Positions 46,705 to 58,836 of a stretch of 64,000 nt of DNA are shown here, piece by piece. Made by a program: the position numbers and the translations under genes. Each line of letters opens with the position of its first letter. The first letter of the stretch is position 1. The DNA lies in NCBI GenBank assembly GCA_025201375.1, contig JAIWZP010000054.1, positions 62,001-126,000 on the forward strand. The letters run 5' to 3'. This DNA is from Gongronella butleri. Its lineage: Eukaryota > Mucoromycota > Mucoromycetes > Mucorales > Cunninghamellaceae. The notes below the pieces were generated by a model, which was given only the letters and a program-made list of their open reading frames with translations, was not told the origin of the DNA and searched no databases.

Positions 46705-49636
46705 ATGGACAGTCTGTTTGATAGAGGCACAAGCATGCCCTTGGTTATACGGACGCCATTTATCACGCCATTCAAAGTCGTCTTGCTCTACCTGATCTAT
46801 GAATTCTGTCATTTCCAGCTTTTCTCGGCACGGACCATTCCCAGCACCGTAAAATACCTAGTGGAGTGTGTTTTGGTAAGCAAAAATCACGCGAAAACGC
46901 GTCAATAGGCTCCCGGTGGGCCATTGTTTACCTAATTTTCCTTGGTTCAATAGAAAACCAAGGAAACGTATGTCGAACCAGAGTTTGCCGAGATACTCGA
47001 AATGTTCGAGAGCTTTGACCACCCACCTCAGAACATGGTGCTTGTCGACATGATCCGTAACAAAGTAAGCGCCCAAAAAGTGTTCAAGTGTGGGAGAGAA
47101 GTGGATTTCATTCTCATTTTGCGCCTATTTTAGCTGACGCGTATGGTGTACCCCGAGAATCTGTATCAATTCATGCAATGTAAGTGCGTGTCGGGCGCGT
47201 CATTCGCAGGTCAATTAATTTACTTTCTTGGAATAGCCTTAAACAGCATTTTGGAAATCAACGATGAGGCAAATCAACCGCGTAACTTGTAAAATGGCCG
47301 TCTCACCTCGGTTTCTTTCATTTATTACAGGACATGACCGGTGACTGCACGGTGCTAGTAAATATGGGAGGGACATGTGGCCGGGTCAACGGGCCCAGAA
47401 ATGCGAGCGAAACTGATGATGACGCGTTTTTCTTGCTTTTAGGAATCTAACAGCCTATTTGGTCTATATGCACGTCGTTGCCGCGTGGAATTTTTGCGGT
47501 GCACGACGCAGCAAAAGGGGGATATGTTTGAAATCTTCCGCGGCTATGTCACTGAGCGCGCTTCCAGCAAGCAATTGATCGCCGACAGCGATGGAGATGC
47601 CATGACGGTGGACAGTCCCAGAAATAACAAGTACATGTCCGTTGACCCCATTGGTCTTGACTCAAAATACAGGCTGGATGGTAAATCAAAAGTGTTGCGA
47701 ATGGGCACACTCGCGAAAGTGCGTGAATACGATTTTTTTTTGTTATTTTTGCATAAAAGGCTGGATTTCAGACGATCAGATCGATAAATTTCTCACGCGA
47801 CAGGCCAAGAACATGGAGCGCACCGGCACGACCGACATCTCTGCCACGTTGCTCGACCGACACCTCGATTTTCTGCAAAAACTCGCGCCTGATCTTAGCA
47901 AAATCTATCAAGTCCGGTATTTAAATCAGATTCGCACCTACGATTACGACGGCGCTGTTGCCAATTTGCATCGGTTCTATGACAATCGTTTCCACTATCG
48001 AGAAAAGCAAGTCTAGCACATCCAATTGGGCGAATAGAACGCGCTCTTACGTTTTTTTTTTTTTTTCAGGCCAATGTATCAGTATGGGTTGCTGAGCCGA
48101 GGCATTCTTGAGACAAGGTTTGACCACAAGGAACAAGCACTCCATGCGCTGGACGAGGCGGCGGTTGTCGCACGGGAATGCCAGGATAGTGCGTGCCTCA
48201 ACGAGGTGCAGAGCTGGATCGCGTACCTGAAGGGCAAGACGAGCGATGACCTGAAAACCTTTGGCGACAAGGTCGAGGAGGACGGGCTCAAGAATGCCAC
48301 CTACTTGCAGACAATGCGGAGTATCCTCTCGGTGCGTGATATGCTTAAAACCGTAAGAAAGAAAGAAAAAAGAGGAGCAAACAAGAAAATTTTGATCCCC
48401 TGATTCGCTTTTTTTTTTTTTTTTTTTTTTTTTTTTGTAGGGCGAGCATCCCGTCAAGGTGTTTGAGGCACTATATCAATCTGGCATCCTGTCGTACCTC
48501 AAGGGCATCGAGTATGTGGTTGTTCCTCATTTTACAATGACAGGCGACGCGTGGCAATTGTACGGCAACCATCTGCTCGCTGAAACATATTATACCATGG
48601 CATTGCGCGGCAGCGTGGCCACGTTGGACGACTTGGAACAAGTATACAATCGCGCCATTGAGACGGTAAAGCCAAAAAAAAACCCCGCAAAAAAAAAAAA
48701 AAAAAAAAAAAGCGCGTTTGCGGCCACTCATCCTTTTTTTCCTTGTTATTTTTTATCAATTCAGTCTCTCGATGCCGGCGCCATTGATATGGCGCGCGAT
48801 TATATCGATAAGTTCCAAACGCGGTACGACGAGCGCGCGCAAACGTCGGTGAAATTTATTCAGCTGCGCGCTCGGCTAGCCAAGATAGATCACCCCGAGT
48901 ATGCCTTAATGTCATGCTACCTTCTTGGCACAAACTCACTGACTTTTTCCTTTTTTTTTTCTCGATACAATTCATTGATTTCTCTTTTTCTGACAAAGTG
49001 CATCTCCTCTGACGTCTCTCGACAACCACGCGGCGCAGCTGGCGTATTTCCATGACGACTGGCATCCCGAAAAAATCGATGCGATGATCCGCAACGCAGA
49101 AGATCAATTGAAGGACAGCATGGATCACACGGCAAGTGGAAATCTTCATTTCATGTGCATTTCGCTCATCCACGTGTTTAGGCCTTTGACATCCTGGACA
49201 AACTCCTGGAATTCACAGAGAAACATCCACTTTTGCAGTCAAATTGCTTAATCCAGCTTGGCCGCATCTACTTGGCAAGTGCGACAGGTCGAAAAATTCT
49301 ATTTGACTCATCATCAGCTTTATTTCTTAGAAATACAACAGGACATCCAAGGCGATCCACCTGCTGGAGATGGCAATGAATCAAGCCAAGCTGTCCTACA
49401 GCGCCCGCAATTATTACGCGTCCGCGATTCAACTGGCCCATGCGTACGTCAAACTTGATGACATCGAAAAGGCCGCCTATCTCCTGGAAAATTCTATACC
49501 AATGGTAAAATGATGGCGAAAGACAAAAAAATAAGAGAGACTGACGCGCTTGTAGATTCACACCCTCGGCGACATGGAGCTGGTGAATGAGCTAAGCACG
49601 ATTTGCGCCATGTTGCCCAGCGAGTGCCTTGCATAA
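46705..49636 (+). CDS. APC5: Anaphase-promoting complex subunit 5 (14 exons, four GC-AG introns)
   Basis: TPR-type scaffold subunit of the APC/C ubiquitin ligase, about 650 residues. The N-terminus (MPLVIRTPFITPFKVVLLYL) fits the Apc5 start. RYLNQIRTYDYDGAVANLHR followed by FYDNRF is the Apc5 signature, with YGLLSRGILETRFDHKEQAL and ALDEAAVVARECQDSACLNE as the first TPR. Frame demands GC donors at introns 47269-47330, 48007-48069, 49132-49181 and 49275-49330. The GT alternatives at these sites give stops or lose the TPR frame. A 27-nt exon at 47331-47357 could be a cassette exon; skipping it also keeps frame. The other nine introns are GT-AG. One intron carries a run of about 25 Ts (48410-48436). 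The start could lie further upstream, but that would add a T-tract-coded Phe run. Confidence 0.87.
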
Positions 49637-49934
49637 ATGTTCTGCTTCCCCCTCCCCCTCCAATTTGCGCCCCTTTGCTCCCTTGCAATTTATCACCATT
49701 CAATTCCTCTTGCTGAGCTTGTACATATTAAATTTTTTTTCTTTGCATGATGCCATCATAGCCACCCGGGATGCGGAATGAGACAAAAAGGTGGAAAAAA
49801 GCACGGCAAAACTTCCGTGAGCCAATCATCTGGCGTTACATTTTTTTATTGCGGGGAATGGGTTGTCCCACTCTCTTTGGCTGCACTTCTTGAAGGCGCT
49901 TTTTTCTTTTTTCTTCATCTTTTCTTTTTGAAAA
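49637..49934. other. Intergenic region between Apc5 and cyclophilin genes
   Basis: About 300 bp without a gene. A pyrimidine-rich stretch follows the Apc5 stop codon and a T-rich leader precedes the cyclophilin ATG. Confidence 0.45.
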
Positions 49935-50835
49935 ATGGCTCGCTTCCGTCTGTCTATGGTCCTTGTGGCCCTGGTGGTGCTTCTCTCCACTCTGTCTATG
50001 GTCTCTGCCAAGAAGGGTCCTCTTGTCACCAACAAAGGTAAGCCACGCTTCGCTCGAAAGCAGCAAATTGAGCTCACAACCCGGCTTTTCTTTTGTTTCA
50101 AGTGTACTTTGATATCAAGCAAGGCGATGAGGAGCTTGGTCGTATTGTCATTGGCCTCTACGGCAAGGTAAGACGGATGGGTCATGTGCGATTGATGCCA
50201 ATGGCACGGTTTTCTCATACATTTTTTGGCATTTTGGATAGACTGTGCCCAAGACTGTTGAGAACTTCCGTGCTTTGGCCACGGGCGAAAATGGCTATGG
50301 CTACGCTGGCTCCACGTTCCACCGTGTCATCAAGAAGTTCATGATCCAAGGCGGTGACTTCACCAACCACGACGGCACCGGCGGCAAGTCCATCTATGGC
50401 AGTAAGTTGATCTTTTGAATTTGCCCGGGTGTCCCATTTGCTTGTGTATTGATCTGATTTTTGTTTGCTCAGACCGCTTCGAGGATGAGAACTTCAAGCT
50501 CCGTCATGAAGGCCCTGTAAGTGGATGATGGAGCAAGAAACACGCTCAACTGGAGTGCTCATCATCATCCCTTTTTTTTTTTTTTTTGACAGGGCGTCCT
50601 CTCGATGGCCAATGCCGGCAAGGACACCAACGGCTCGCAATTCTTCATCACCACCGTCGCGACTCCCCATTTGGACGGCCGTCACGTTGTCTTTGGCACC
50701 ATCCTCGAGGGCTACGATGTCGTTGAGAAGATTGAGAACACCCCCACCAGCTTCCGTGACAAGCCCAAGGCTGATGTCGTTATCGCCGCTTCGGGCGAGC
50801 TCCCCGTTGAGGAGGCCGAGCGTGTCGAGCTTTAA
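49935..50835 (+). CDS. ER peptidyl-prolyl isomerase, cyclophilin B type (5 exons)
   Basis: About 208 residues. The signal peptide is [20 protein letters not shown], followed by [20 protein letters not shown]. The active site has [20 protein letters not shown], with catalytic Arg in FHR and Gln in FMIQGGDF, and [20 protein letters not shown]. The Trp that contacts cyclosporin in most cyclophilins (xWLDGxH) is His here. The C-terminus ends EAERVEL, not HDEL or KDEL, so ER retention is uncertain. Four introns are GT-AG. Role: prolyl isomerisation during folding in the secretory path. Confidence 0.95.
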
Positions 50836-50958
50836 AATGTACATGGATAGATGATTAGATTCAAATTTGACATAAAACATGTACTTATTTTACGCTGTCC
50901 GTGCATTTGCTATTGTTTGTGTTCCCATTGATTCTTGAGAAGTGCCGTATTTGCTTGC

Positions 50959-51000
<42 letters not shown>

Positions 51001-51191
51001 GAGACCGAGGTCCACCATGATAAATGCTCATAGACAAGTTTTTATAGAGCAGCGAGATCACTCTATGGACTCAACATGTCGATTTTCGAAATCCCAAATT
51101 TTGTCGCTGTCAGTCGACCCATCAAATCAAAGTCTTTGATATAAATTTGTTGCGCTTAAAATTTCGGTAATGCGAGAACAGCCCATTTTTT
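50836..51191. other. Convergent 3' region with a 40-base T tract
   Basis: The gap between convergent cyclophilin and Tof1 genes holds 40 uninterrupted Ts at 50960-50999, the longest homopolymer in the window. No gene. Confidence 0.7.
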
Positions 51192-54100
51192 TTATTCATC
51201 GTCGTCAATACGGATAGGATCCACAGCAGAGGAGGTCAAAGAAGATTTAGCGGGCTGAGTAGGCAATTTGCAAGGCTCGACCTTGAAAAAGACTTCCACA
51301 AAGAGCAGCGGGTACAAATTGGCCTTTTTAAAGAATTGGCGGGTAACAAAGGTGATGAATTGGTACAGGTTGGTAAGCGCGGCCGACTTTGCCAAGCGCG
51401 TCTTGTCTTGAAGGATGCGATTGAAGAGCTCGAGCACGGGGAGCTACACAGCAAAGAAGAAAAAATTGGCCACGAGGTAAGTTAGCGTGCCTGATCTGAG
51501 TTTCAACGGACGCGTCATGATGTCGTACCTTCCAAAAGAGATGTTCCGCTTTTCTCTTGACCATGAGGCGATGGAACAGGCTGGTGATGCAATGCAATGA
51601 CTCTGGCTTGAGTGTCTGGTAGCATTCAAGCAGCTCGCAGCACACGCGAACACACTCGTAGTTGACAAATCGCTACAAAGAAAAAAAGCAAGAAATGAGC
51701 CATTTTGTATACAAAAAAAAAAAAAGAAATGAGCCATTTTTCTCATTTTTTTCGTGTTTTTAGTACGACAATTTACCTTTTCAAATGTTTCAAATGCAAA
51801 GATATGTTCCCTGTAGGCCAAATTCAGCTCACGCTCATCTTCTTCGTCTTCGTCGCCGCTGTCAATGACGACCGTATCAGGTTGCTGCATGCCTTGGTCG
51901 GCATCGGCCATGTCCTCGTGTGCAGCGGCCGCTTTGTTCTTTTTGGCTGTTTTAAAATGAAAAACGGAGTCAGTCGCGAGGATGATGGCATGGCTAGCGC
52001 TGGTGAAATGGATCTTACCCCGGATGCGTCGCTTCTTGCGGACAAACATGACCTTGTGTTGCTTGCTGAATCGCTCGAGTAGCTTTAGGATGACGTGATT
52101 TAACTTGATGACCACTTCCAGGTATCTAAAAAAGGGATGCAGACTGTCAGCGACGCGCACTGGTGGCTCTCAATGATCAATTTTTGCGTTTCTTACCCAA
52201 ACGACTGGCTTTTGTACGTTCTAAATAGATCAGGGAATATATCCAGCGTGGACTGCTCATGGTACAGATTACTTTGGATGTAGTCGGCAACCTCGCGGTA
52301 CTCGGGCGTCGCCGAGTTGGCCATGCCATTGACAATGATCAGCTGTAAAGATGAAAAATATGAATAAAAAGTCTTCAAACTATCTTTTGAGCCATACCAT
52401 TTGACGCAAGCAGTCCGCGGTCAATTGCACGTCGAGCCATTGCTACGTAAAAAAAAAAAAAAAAAGTCAGTGGAATTGGGCGAGGGGTCGCATTTAATGT
52501 ACCTTTCCGTCTAAGCAGACGCGTATCCGACGCATACACGCGCCGAGAACGGTAAGATCAATCACATTGGCAACAAGATCATAATCGAACCTTAGCCTAT
52601 CCTCCTCCTGATCTTCGCTGGCCTGACCAGGCTGTGGTGATGAAGCTGGTGATTGTGTTTCATTGGCATTCGTTCTGGAGGTGGCGTTGTTGGCTCGATT
52701 TGGCAAGATGAGGGACTCCTGGGCGGGTTGCTGACGCGATGGCAGGATGAGCGTGTCCTTTGCTTTGCGCCTGCGCTCCTCTTCGCGCTCGTGGTACGCC
52801 ACCGTCGCGGCATGGATCTCGTATGTGATGAATTCCAAGAACCAGCATTTGGTGAAATAATACCGGTGGTGATCCGTCTCCAGGATGAGCTTGTCCTCGC
52901 GCTGCATGCTTTTGAACAGCGACGAAAAAAAGGCTGCAACGAAAAAAAAGGGGTCAAGTCACGTTCAAAACCACCAATTGACTTACGATTAAAGCACGAT
53001 TCCATGAACGATTGGGAAAATTGCTTGAGATACAAGAGTGCGCGGCCGCCTTGATAGCCTGGATGGGCGCCAGTCTCCTCCTAGAGAACACAATTAATGG
53101 TGAGCGGGGAATTCAGGCCATTGAATTGCGAGCGCAAGAGCGTTTACCAGTTGTTTGCGCTTGACACCGGCCAGATTCTTTTCCTGCACGCTGAAGATCG
53201 TGTCCAATTTGGCGTAGCCGGCATTCTGGCGCATGGCCACGTGTTTTTTTCCGTCCTAGATGACATGGAATGAGCGACATCCATCCATTTTTTTGTTGTT
53301 TCCTATGATTTACCCAGCCTTGCACCATGTAGCTGCCGCCGAATCGATTGTGGCGCGATGGCGCGGGTTCCGCAGAGAACTTTTTCACCTTTTTCTCAGA
53401 GGACAGCATCGCGGACAAGCGCCCAGACATCTCACTGCTCGGCTGCACAATAAAAAAAGGGAGATGAGCGCTATTTACACGCGTTTTTTCGTATTTGTTT
53501 CTTACCGTCTCCTCTCCTGTGGCATCGTACGCCGCCTTTGCACTTGTGTGCTCGAGCAGGTTGAACAGGATCTCGAGCAGCACCGTGTTCCACTCGGTGG
53601 AGTCTGTAGTGCCCGTGTTGGATGCAATAGTCAGAATCAGCTCCATGACGCGCGACTCGAAAAGGCGCGTGAAGAGCAATTCCTGTAAAAAAAAAGAGTG
53701 GTTGAGCCCGCCTGTTTCTGCTTTTTCTGCCCTTTTCTGCTTTTACCTGAAGCGCCGACTCGTAAATCTTCTCGCCCGACGCCATTGTGGAAGCCAAAGG
53801 GTCCGAAATGGCCGTCAAATTGCGCCAAAAGTAAATCATCAGCCTGATCACAGCCTCGTCGCGTGTCGAGCGCTCTCTAAAGTGGACATAAAAGCGCGTT
53901 CAATGGGCTGTAAAGCTGGAAACCCGGCAAAAATCGACCATTACCTGAATGGAATCTGCAGCGCCTTGACACAGATCTTCAGTGCGGCCTCAAAGATGCC
54001 TTTCTCGAGCAATTGGTGCTTCATCTTGCGGTAGCTGGCTTCCATATTGCGGAAAGTCTTTTGGTCGTCTGGGTGTATGTCCGGCGCCATCAGCTTGGGC

Positions 54101-54567
54101 ATTGGCCACGTCATTGGCACAATGATTTCCACTATGAAAAAAGCCACTGAGCATCCTGAAAGAAACGCTGGACCCATTGGACTTACAACAAGCAAGGACA
54201 AAGCGCTCGGCAATGGGTGTGTTTAGGCGTTTGTGTGTCAAGATAATTGGAATCAGATCGGTCTCGAGAACATTGAGGTCGATCAGCACTTGGCGTGCCC
54301 ATACTTCGTCCACGCGAATGATACGCTTCAAGTCCTTCAAACAAGCTATAGAAACGAAGCAAGACGTGAGCGTTTTGGCCCTTTTTGCGAGATTTCTGGG
54401 AGGTTACGCAGCGCTTCGTCGCCAACAAGGTACACTTTTTGCACATCGCCCGTGCTCGTGATGCGATCCTCAAAGCCGCCGAGTGCCGTACACGTCGACA
54501 AGATCAGCTGCCGCGTCTTATCCATGTCTGCCTCGCGTCTGGCCTTTTCCTCCATTTCGGTCGCCAT
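51192..54567 (-). CDS. Replication fork protection protein Tof1/Swi1 (Timeless) (15 exons)
   Basis: About 860 residues. With Csm3/Tipin it stabilises stalled forks and supports the S-phase checkpoint. The N-terminus reads CTALGGFEDR and VYLVGDEALPCLKDLKRIIR, followed by VLETDLIPIILTHKRLNTPI, the Timeless N-terminal domain. EIIVPMTWPMPKL and IYFWRNLTAIS are further signatures. FGGSYMVQGW and the KKFSAEPAP region precede a Ser/Pro low-complexity stretch. FVNYECVRVCCELLECYQTL with SLFHRLMVKRKAEHLFWK is the second conserved block. All fourteen introns are GT-AG and in frame. Yeast Tof1 and human Timeless are near 1,200 residues, so the C-terminal part is short or absent; the frame ends cleanly in DPIRIDDDE. 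Confidence 0.9.
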
Positions 54568-55565
54568 GGTTGCAATAAAAAAAGAAAGAGAATAAAGAGG
54601 TGTCGGACGCGCTTCCGGGCCTGAAAGAAAAAAATAAATAAACGCGCGCTCGCCAATTGTGGCTCCGACACGCAGCCAATCAGAACCCGCATTCTCGTTT
54701 TGGCGTGTTTGAGCGCGTTCCAACTGTCGTTGCCATGGCCAATTCCTGTTTTTTCGTCAGCAATGAATCGAGGCCATTGTTTAAAAAGCGCATGGACGCG
54801 TGTGGCGCGCCATCGACGCGAGGTCACAACCCAAAATAGTAAAAAATGGCACAAAATTGCGATTTTCTCGGCCGCTGCCCTACCAGTGTCGCGTTGCTTT
54901 AGGCATCTCACGCGACAAGCAGATATCCAAAGCATCTGCAGCAATTTTGGTGCATATCATCTAAATAAAAGTGCTAATAAATTCATCAAAAAATATCAAG
55001 TTCTAGCAAATTTGCGATTGATAGTGTTTACCTTTATCCGATCTTGGTCAAACTTTGGACTTGCTGAATTTCCTGTCTCAACCATCGTCTAGTTCAAGTT
55101 TGGGGGACTGCGGGAGTGTTTTCAATATAATGCGCAGCAAAAATCAAAATAAAAGCATAGTTATTTCTATATTTTTACTCGGTGATACAACCAGTCAAAA
55201 TGTCATTGGCCCTCAAATCCACAAGCGAGGTGAGGCGGTAAGTGCGCATGTCTTTTGAGACGATGATGCCGCGATCTCGACCTATTTGGCAGCCAAAAAC
55301 GCGTATTTGGCCCGAATTTCACTACGGATCACACAATAAAACTATTTAATTTCTCAGCAAACTTGATGTCGTTGAGTCGCCACGGAACCAATAAATGATT
55401 CAATTTTGGGACAACATGAATATGAACATCAGGGGGGTATCATTGTGATAATCGTTTTTAGCGGCATTTTAATAAGCCGTTTGCTAACGACGCCGCTGGA
55501 AGCCTCCAAACGCGTCGCATCGTAAATTAGCGAGAGAAAACATCGACCGTGACTCGATTTACTAA
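54568..55565. other. Gene-free region, Tof1 promoter side
   Basis: No gene is seen. Sequence right of about 54900 loses homopolymers and looks like the repeat-bearing gaps. Confidence 0.45.
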
Positions 55566-56246
55566 GAGTCAAGGACAATGTTGGCGCGTCAAATGCAAAT
55601 CAATATTTTTGCAGATTAGGGCGCTCGAACCAAAACGGAAAAAACGGTGTCCATGTTTGTGTCAAGCTCATGTACAAGAAAGCTACCGTGGAGAAACGCC
55701 GAAAAACGCAAAAAGGAGCGCGATCCATAAGCTCATTGACGAGCAATGAGCAATTTCAATTAAAACTTTGCTGGCGAATTGCGCCTGAAAAGCCACCTCT
55801 AAAGATACGTTTGCCGTGTCCATCAGAAAGAGTCAGCCCCGGTTCATGGATTCGATGAGGAGTAGACGCGCGTAAATCGACTATTGACGGGGTTTATCAC
55901 GCGTCAAAAAACATATGTAATTTTGAAGCCGTGTCAAAAATGCCAAAAATCGCCTTTTTTATTGATCATCTACGTCCACGTACGCAGTGAGCCACGCTCT
56001 TTCTGATGAAGTAACATTCATGGCCCTATGGCTAATTCCGATCGAGTTTGCCTTGGGATGAAAATCTGCAGCGTTTTGCGTTTTACGTCAAGAGCAGCAA
56101 GTGCACACCTGATTTTTATTACTTTTTTATCGGTTAATGCTGGTGATCTACTATGTCGTTGAATGGCACGGTGATCTGGCGACTTGAATTTTATCATTTT
56201 CAAATCGTCGACCATACCCCAGGGAAAATCTGTGATTTTTGAATAT
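55566..56246 (-). repeat. Dispersed degenerate repeat, copy D (inverted)
   Basis: Reverse complement matches copy A end to end. On the minus strand the words are attcaaaaatcacagatttt, ccctggggtatggtcga, ttcatcccaaggcaaactcg, agaaagagcgtggctcactg, gacacggcttcaaaatta, gacgcgtgataaaccccgtc, acgcgcgtctactcc, gaaattgctcattgctcg and aaaatattgatttgc. No frame is open through it. Confidence 0.72.
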
Positions 56247-57732
56247 GGTGATTGCGTGTCTTTTAGTGATCGCAATGCTGCGAGATTGGGCTCATTTGAA
56301 CGAGAAAGCGTGGCCTGGTTGATCCAAAAAAGTCATTGAGCTCGTGGGTTGCAAGTTTGTGCATAATGACCAAAATACAGCAAAAGCCCTGTTAGTGTGA
56401 TATTTTCGACAGCCAGCTTTTTGATTGCCTTGTTTATTGCATAGTACGATTCGAAAGTGTGTTCAAATGTACATACAGTCACTGGGCATCGTATCGGATC
56501 GCGCTCAATGGCGAAACGAGAATGCTAAATGCACATTTTGAGACTCCGCGCTTGACATTGCAGCGCATGGTCATGGAAGCAGGTATAGAGCGGCTCTTGG
56601 CAACGGAGATAAGTCTGGCGACCAGGTTGTGAAAACTAGGGGCGGCTGCTTTTGCGACAAACACGTCAACGTGACGTGAGTTTGTCAAAATCGACAGAAA
56701 TGCATCATTTTGTGCTACAATTGGGGCCGCCGCGGCGGCATGTGGATCGTGTGGCAATGCGACCTTTCTTCCCAACAAGGCAGGAGAAAAAATCAGGGGG
56801 GTTCATTCTTTTGTTTTTTTTTTTTTGATACCAATGCGCGAGCCGCATGGGAAATCGTAGTGCCAGTGCCCGTGTGCCGAGTTTGCACACTCGAATTGGC
56901 GCTTCTCCCCCTCCCCTTAAAGATGATCCAGGCATTATGGCAACGTTGCCGATCTTCCCTTTTATCGTTTCTGGCGACAGGATCATAAAATGAGGCGAAT
57001 TGACACCCATCTTTATTTTTTTTCGTCGATCAATTACTTTTTCCTTGCCTTCCGTGTGAGTCCTCATCGTTGCACAAACATCGTGCAACGACGGTGGGTC
57101 AAGCGCGGCCGGCCATCCATGCAAAAAGGGGAAGTCGTCGAGGGTGGGTCGCGCAAGCTTGGCTCCGTGAATCCAATTCGCTTGGTGCCACAAGCACAAA
57201 CGGGGTTGTGTGTGTTTGTGTGTGGGCGTGCCAGTTTGGCCGTCGTGACGATACAATTGCCAAATTATTAAAATGGGACGATTTGACGAGCGACAGAACC
57301 TGTCGTTTATGAAATTGGCCATTATGGCCACGCTCACGGTCAAGTTTGGGCCGCCAATGACAAGCGCAAAAGAGCGCCACGGTTCACGTCAAGCTGGGTT
57401 TGGCAAAAGCGAGAGGTGACACCAGCGTTGGGTGCGGCGACAATAAAATTGAAACCTTAAAAAAAAACGTGAAGATGGGTGGCCAGCTCGAAGTTGGCTT
57501 GCCTCCTTTTTCTTTCGTTTTTTTTTTTTTTTTTTGTAACGTCACGGACACAACACACACCACACACACGCGCGCAAAACACAACGCACAAAAGCTACGT
57601 CCGCCTAGCCGCTCTGATATAAAAATACCCCCTTCGCCTGCCCCCTTGTTTTTTCCCCCATTTTTTCTTTTTTTTTTGTTCATCCCTTCATACCCCCCTT
57701 ATTTATCTATTGCCACTTTTTGTCTTGTATTC
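56247..57732. other. Gene-free region and promoter of the multipass membrane protein gene
   Basis: No gene is supported. A GT/CA-rich stretch at 57208-57230 and CA-rich run at 57553-57572 occur. The last 150 bp before the ATG are strongly pyrimidine-rich. Confidence 0.45.
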
Positions 57733-58836
57733 ATGTATTCACCCGATCAATACGAGATTTTGTCCGAGGCGTGCAGTGTGGCATGCATTTCGATCATTTC
57801 CACGCTGTTTGGACGCAAATTGACGAGCTTTGACGGCAAGTTTTATTACATCCGCACGTTGCTGCTGCTACTTTACACCATGTCGTGGATCATCACCTTG
57901 ATCGGCTGTATGCTGACCAGCACCAACAATGGCAACAGTGCGTCTTGCTCTTTTGCCTTCTTTAACATGTCGCTCATCTACACCATCACCAAGATCATCC
58001 TGTACTTGTATTGGACAGAGAAGGTATATTGCCATTGGGGCGGCAAAAAATTGTAGCGAGAAACCACGTCGGAGCGAGAGTGCGAGAGAGATTTGTGCAT
58101 TTTTCCAAAATGGCTCATACTGGCGCCTTTTTTTTTTTCATTTTGCTCTGCAGCTGTATTTGATTTCCATGTCAAAGCGCAGCCGTCTTCGGTCCTTTTT
58201 GTACAATTTCAACGTGATTGCACTTTTGCCGTATGTGGCCTTGATCGCGTTGATGGTGTACTATCGCGTGGTGTTTGTCGCCGACGCGGCGCCTTACCAC
58301 TGCTGGATTGGGTTCCGCTGGCCGGCGTCAATCACCACCCTTGCGTACGAGGTCATTATCACCATCATGTTCACCGTGCTCTTTGCCAAATCGTACTACT
58401 ATCCGACACAGGTCCAGCAGGGCTCGCAATACGCCATGTCCATTGCCATCACGTGCCGCCGCAACATGATCATCGGCGTCGTCGCCCTCGTCACGTCCGG
58501 CGTCAAGTATGCGCTCACCGTCGCGTACCAGGATGGCCTCCGTGGCCTCATTCTCACCTGCGTCACCTCTTTGGTAAAGAAAAAAAAATTGAAAAAAAAG
58601 ACACAAAAGACGCGACAATTGCGCAATTGGCATGGCTGACACTTTTTTTTTTATCTCTCTCTTAGGACGTGACCATTGTGTGCTGCGTGATCCATTGGGT
58701 GACGGGCCACCCTGCCGAGACGCAATTCATGGAGCGCATCCTTCCCCAGCAGAGCAACAGTGACAAGCCTGTCAAGCTGGAGATCAAGCAGCATCAAGAA
58801 GTCGTGGTCCTTACGGAATTGAATTCCAAAGTGTAA
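57733..58836 (+). CDS. Multipass membrane protein, about seven helices, family not recognised (3 exons)
   Basis: About 290 residues. Hydrophobic segments include CSVACISIISTLFG, TLLLLLYTMSWIITLIGCML, ASCSFAFFNMSLIYTITKII, VIALLPYVALIALMVYY, ITTLAYEVIITIMFTVLFA, MIIGVVALVTSGVKYALTV and VTIVCCVIHWV. The spacing suggests a seven-helix receptor-like or channel-like protein. Short basic loops (MSKRSRLR, CRRNM) and a cytosolic C-tail rich in charged residues (KPVKLEIKQHQEVVVLTELN) fit an inside C-terminus. Two GT-AG introns join YWTEK to LYLISM and VTSL to DVTIV. I know no family match; it could be a fungal-specific GPCR-like protein. No signal peptide is clear. Confidence 0.65.
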
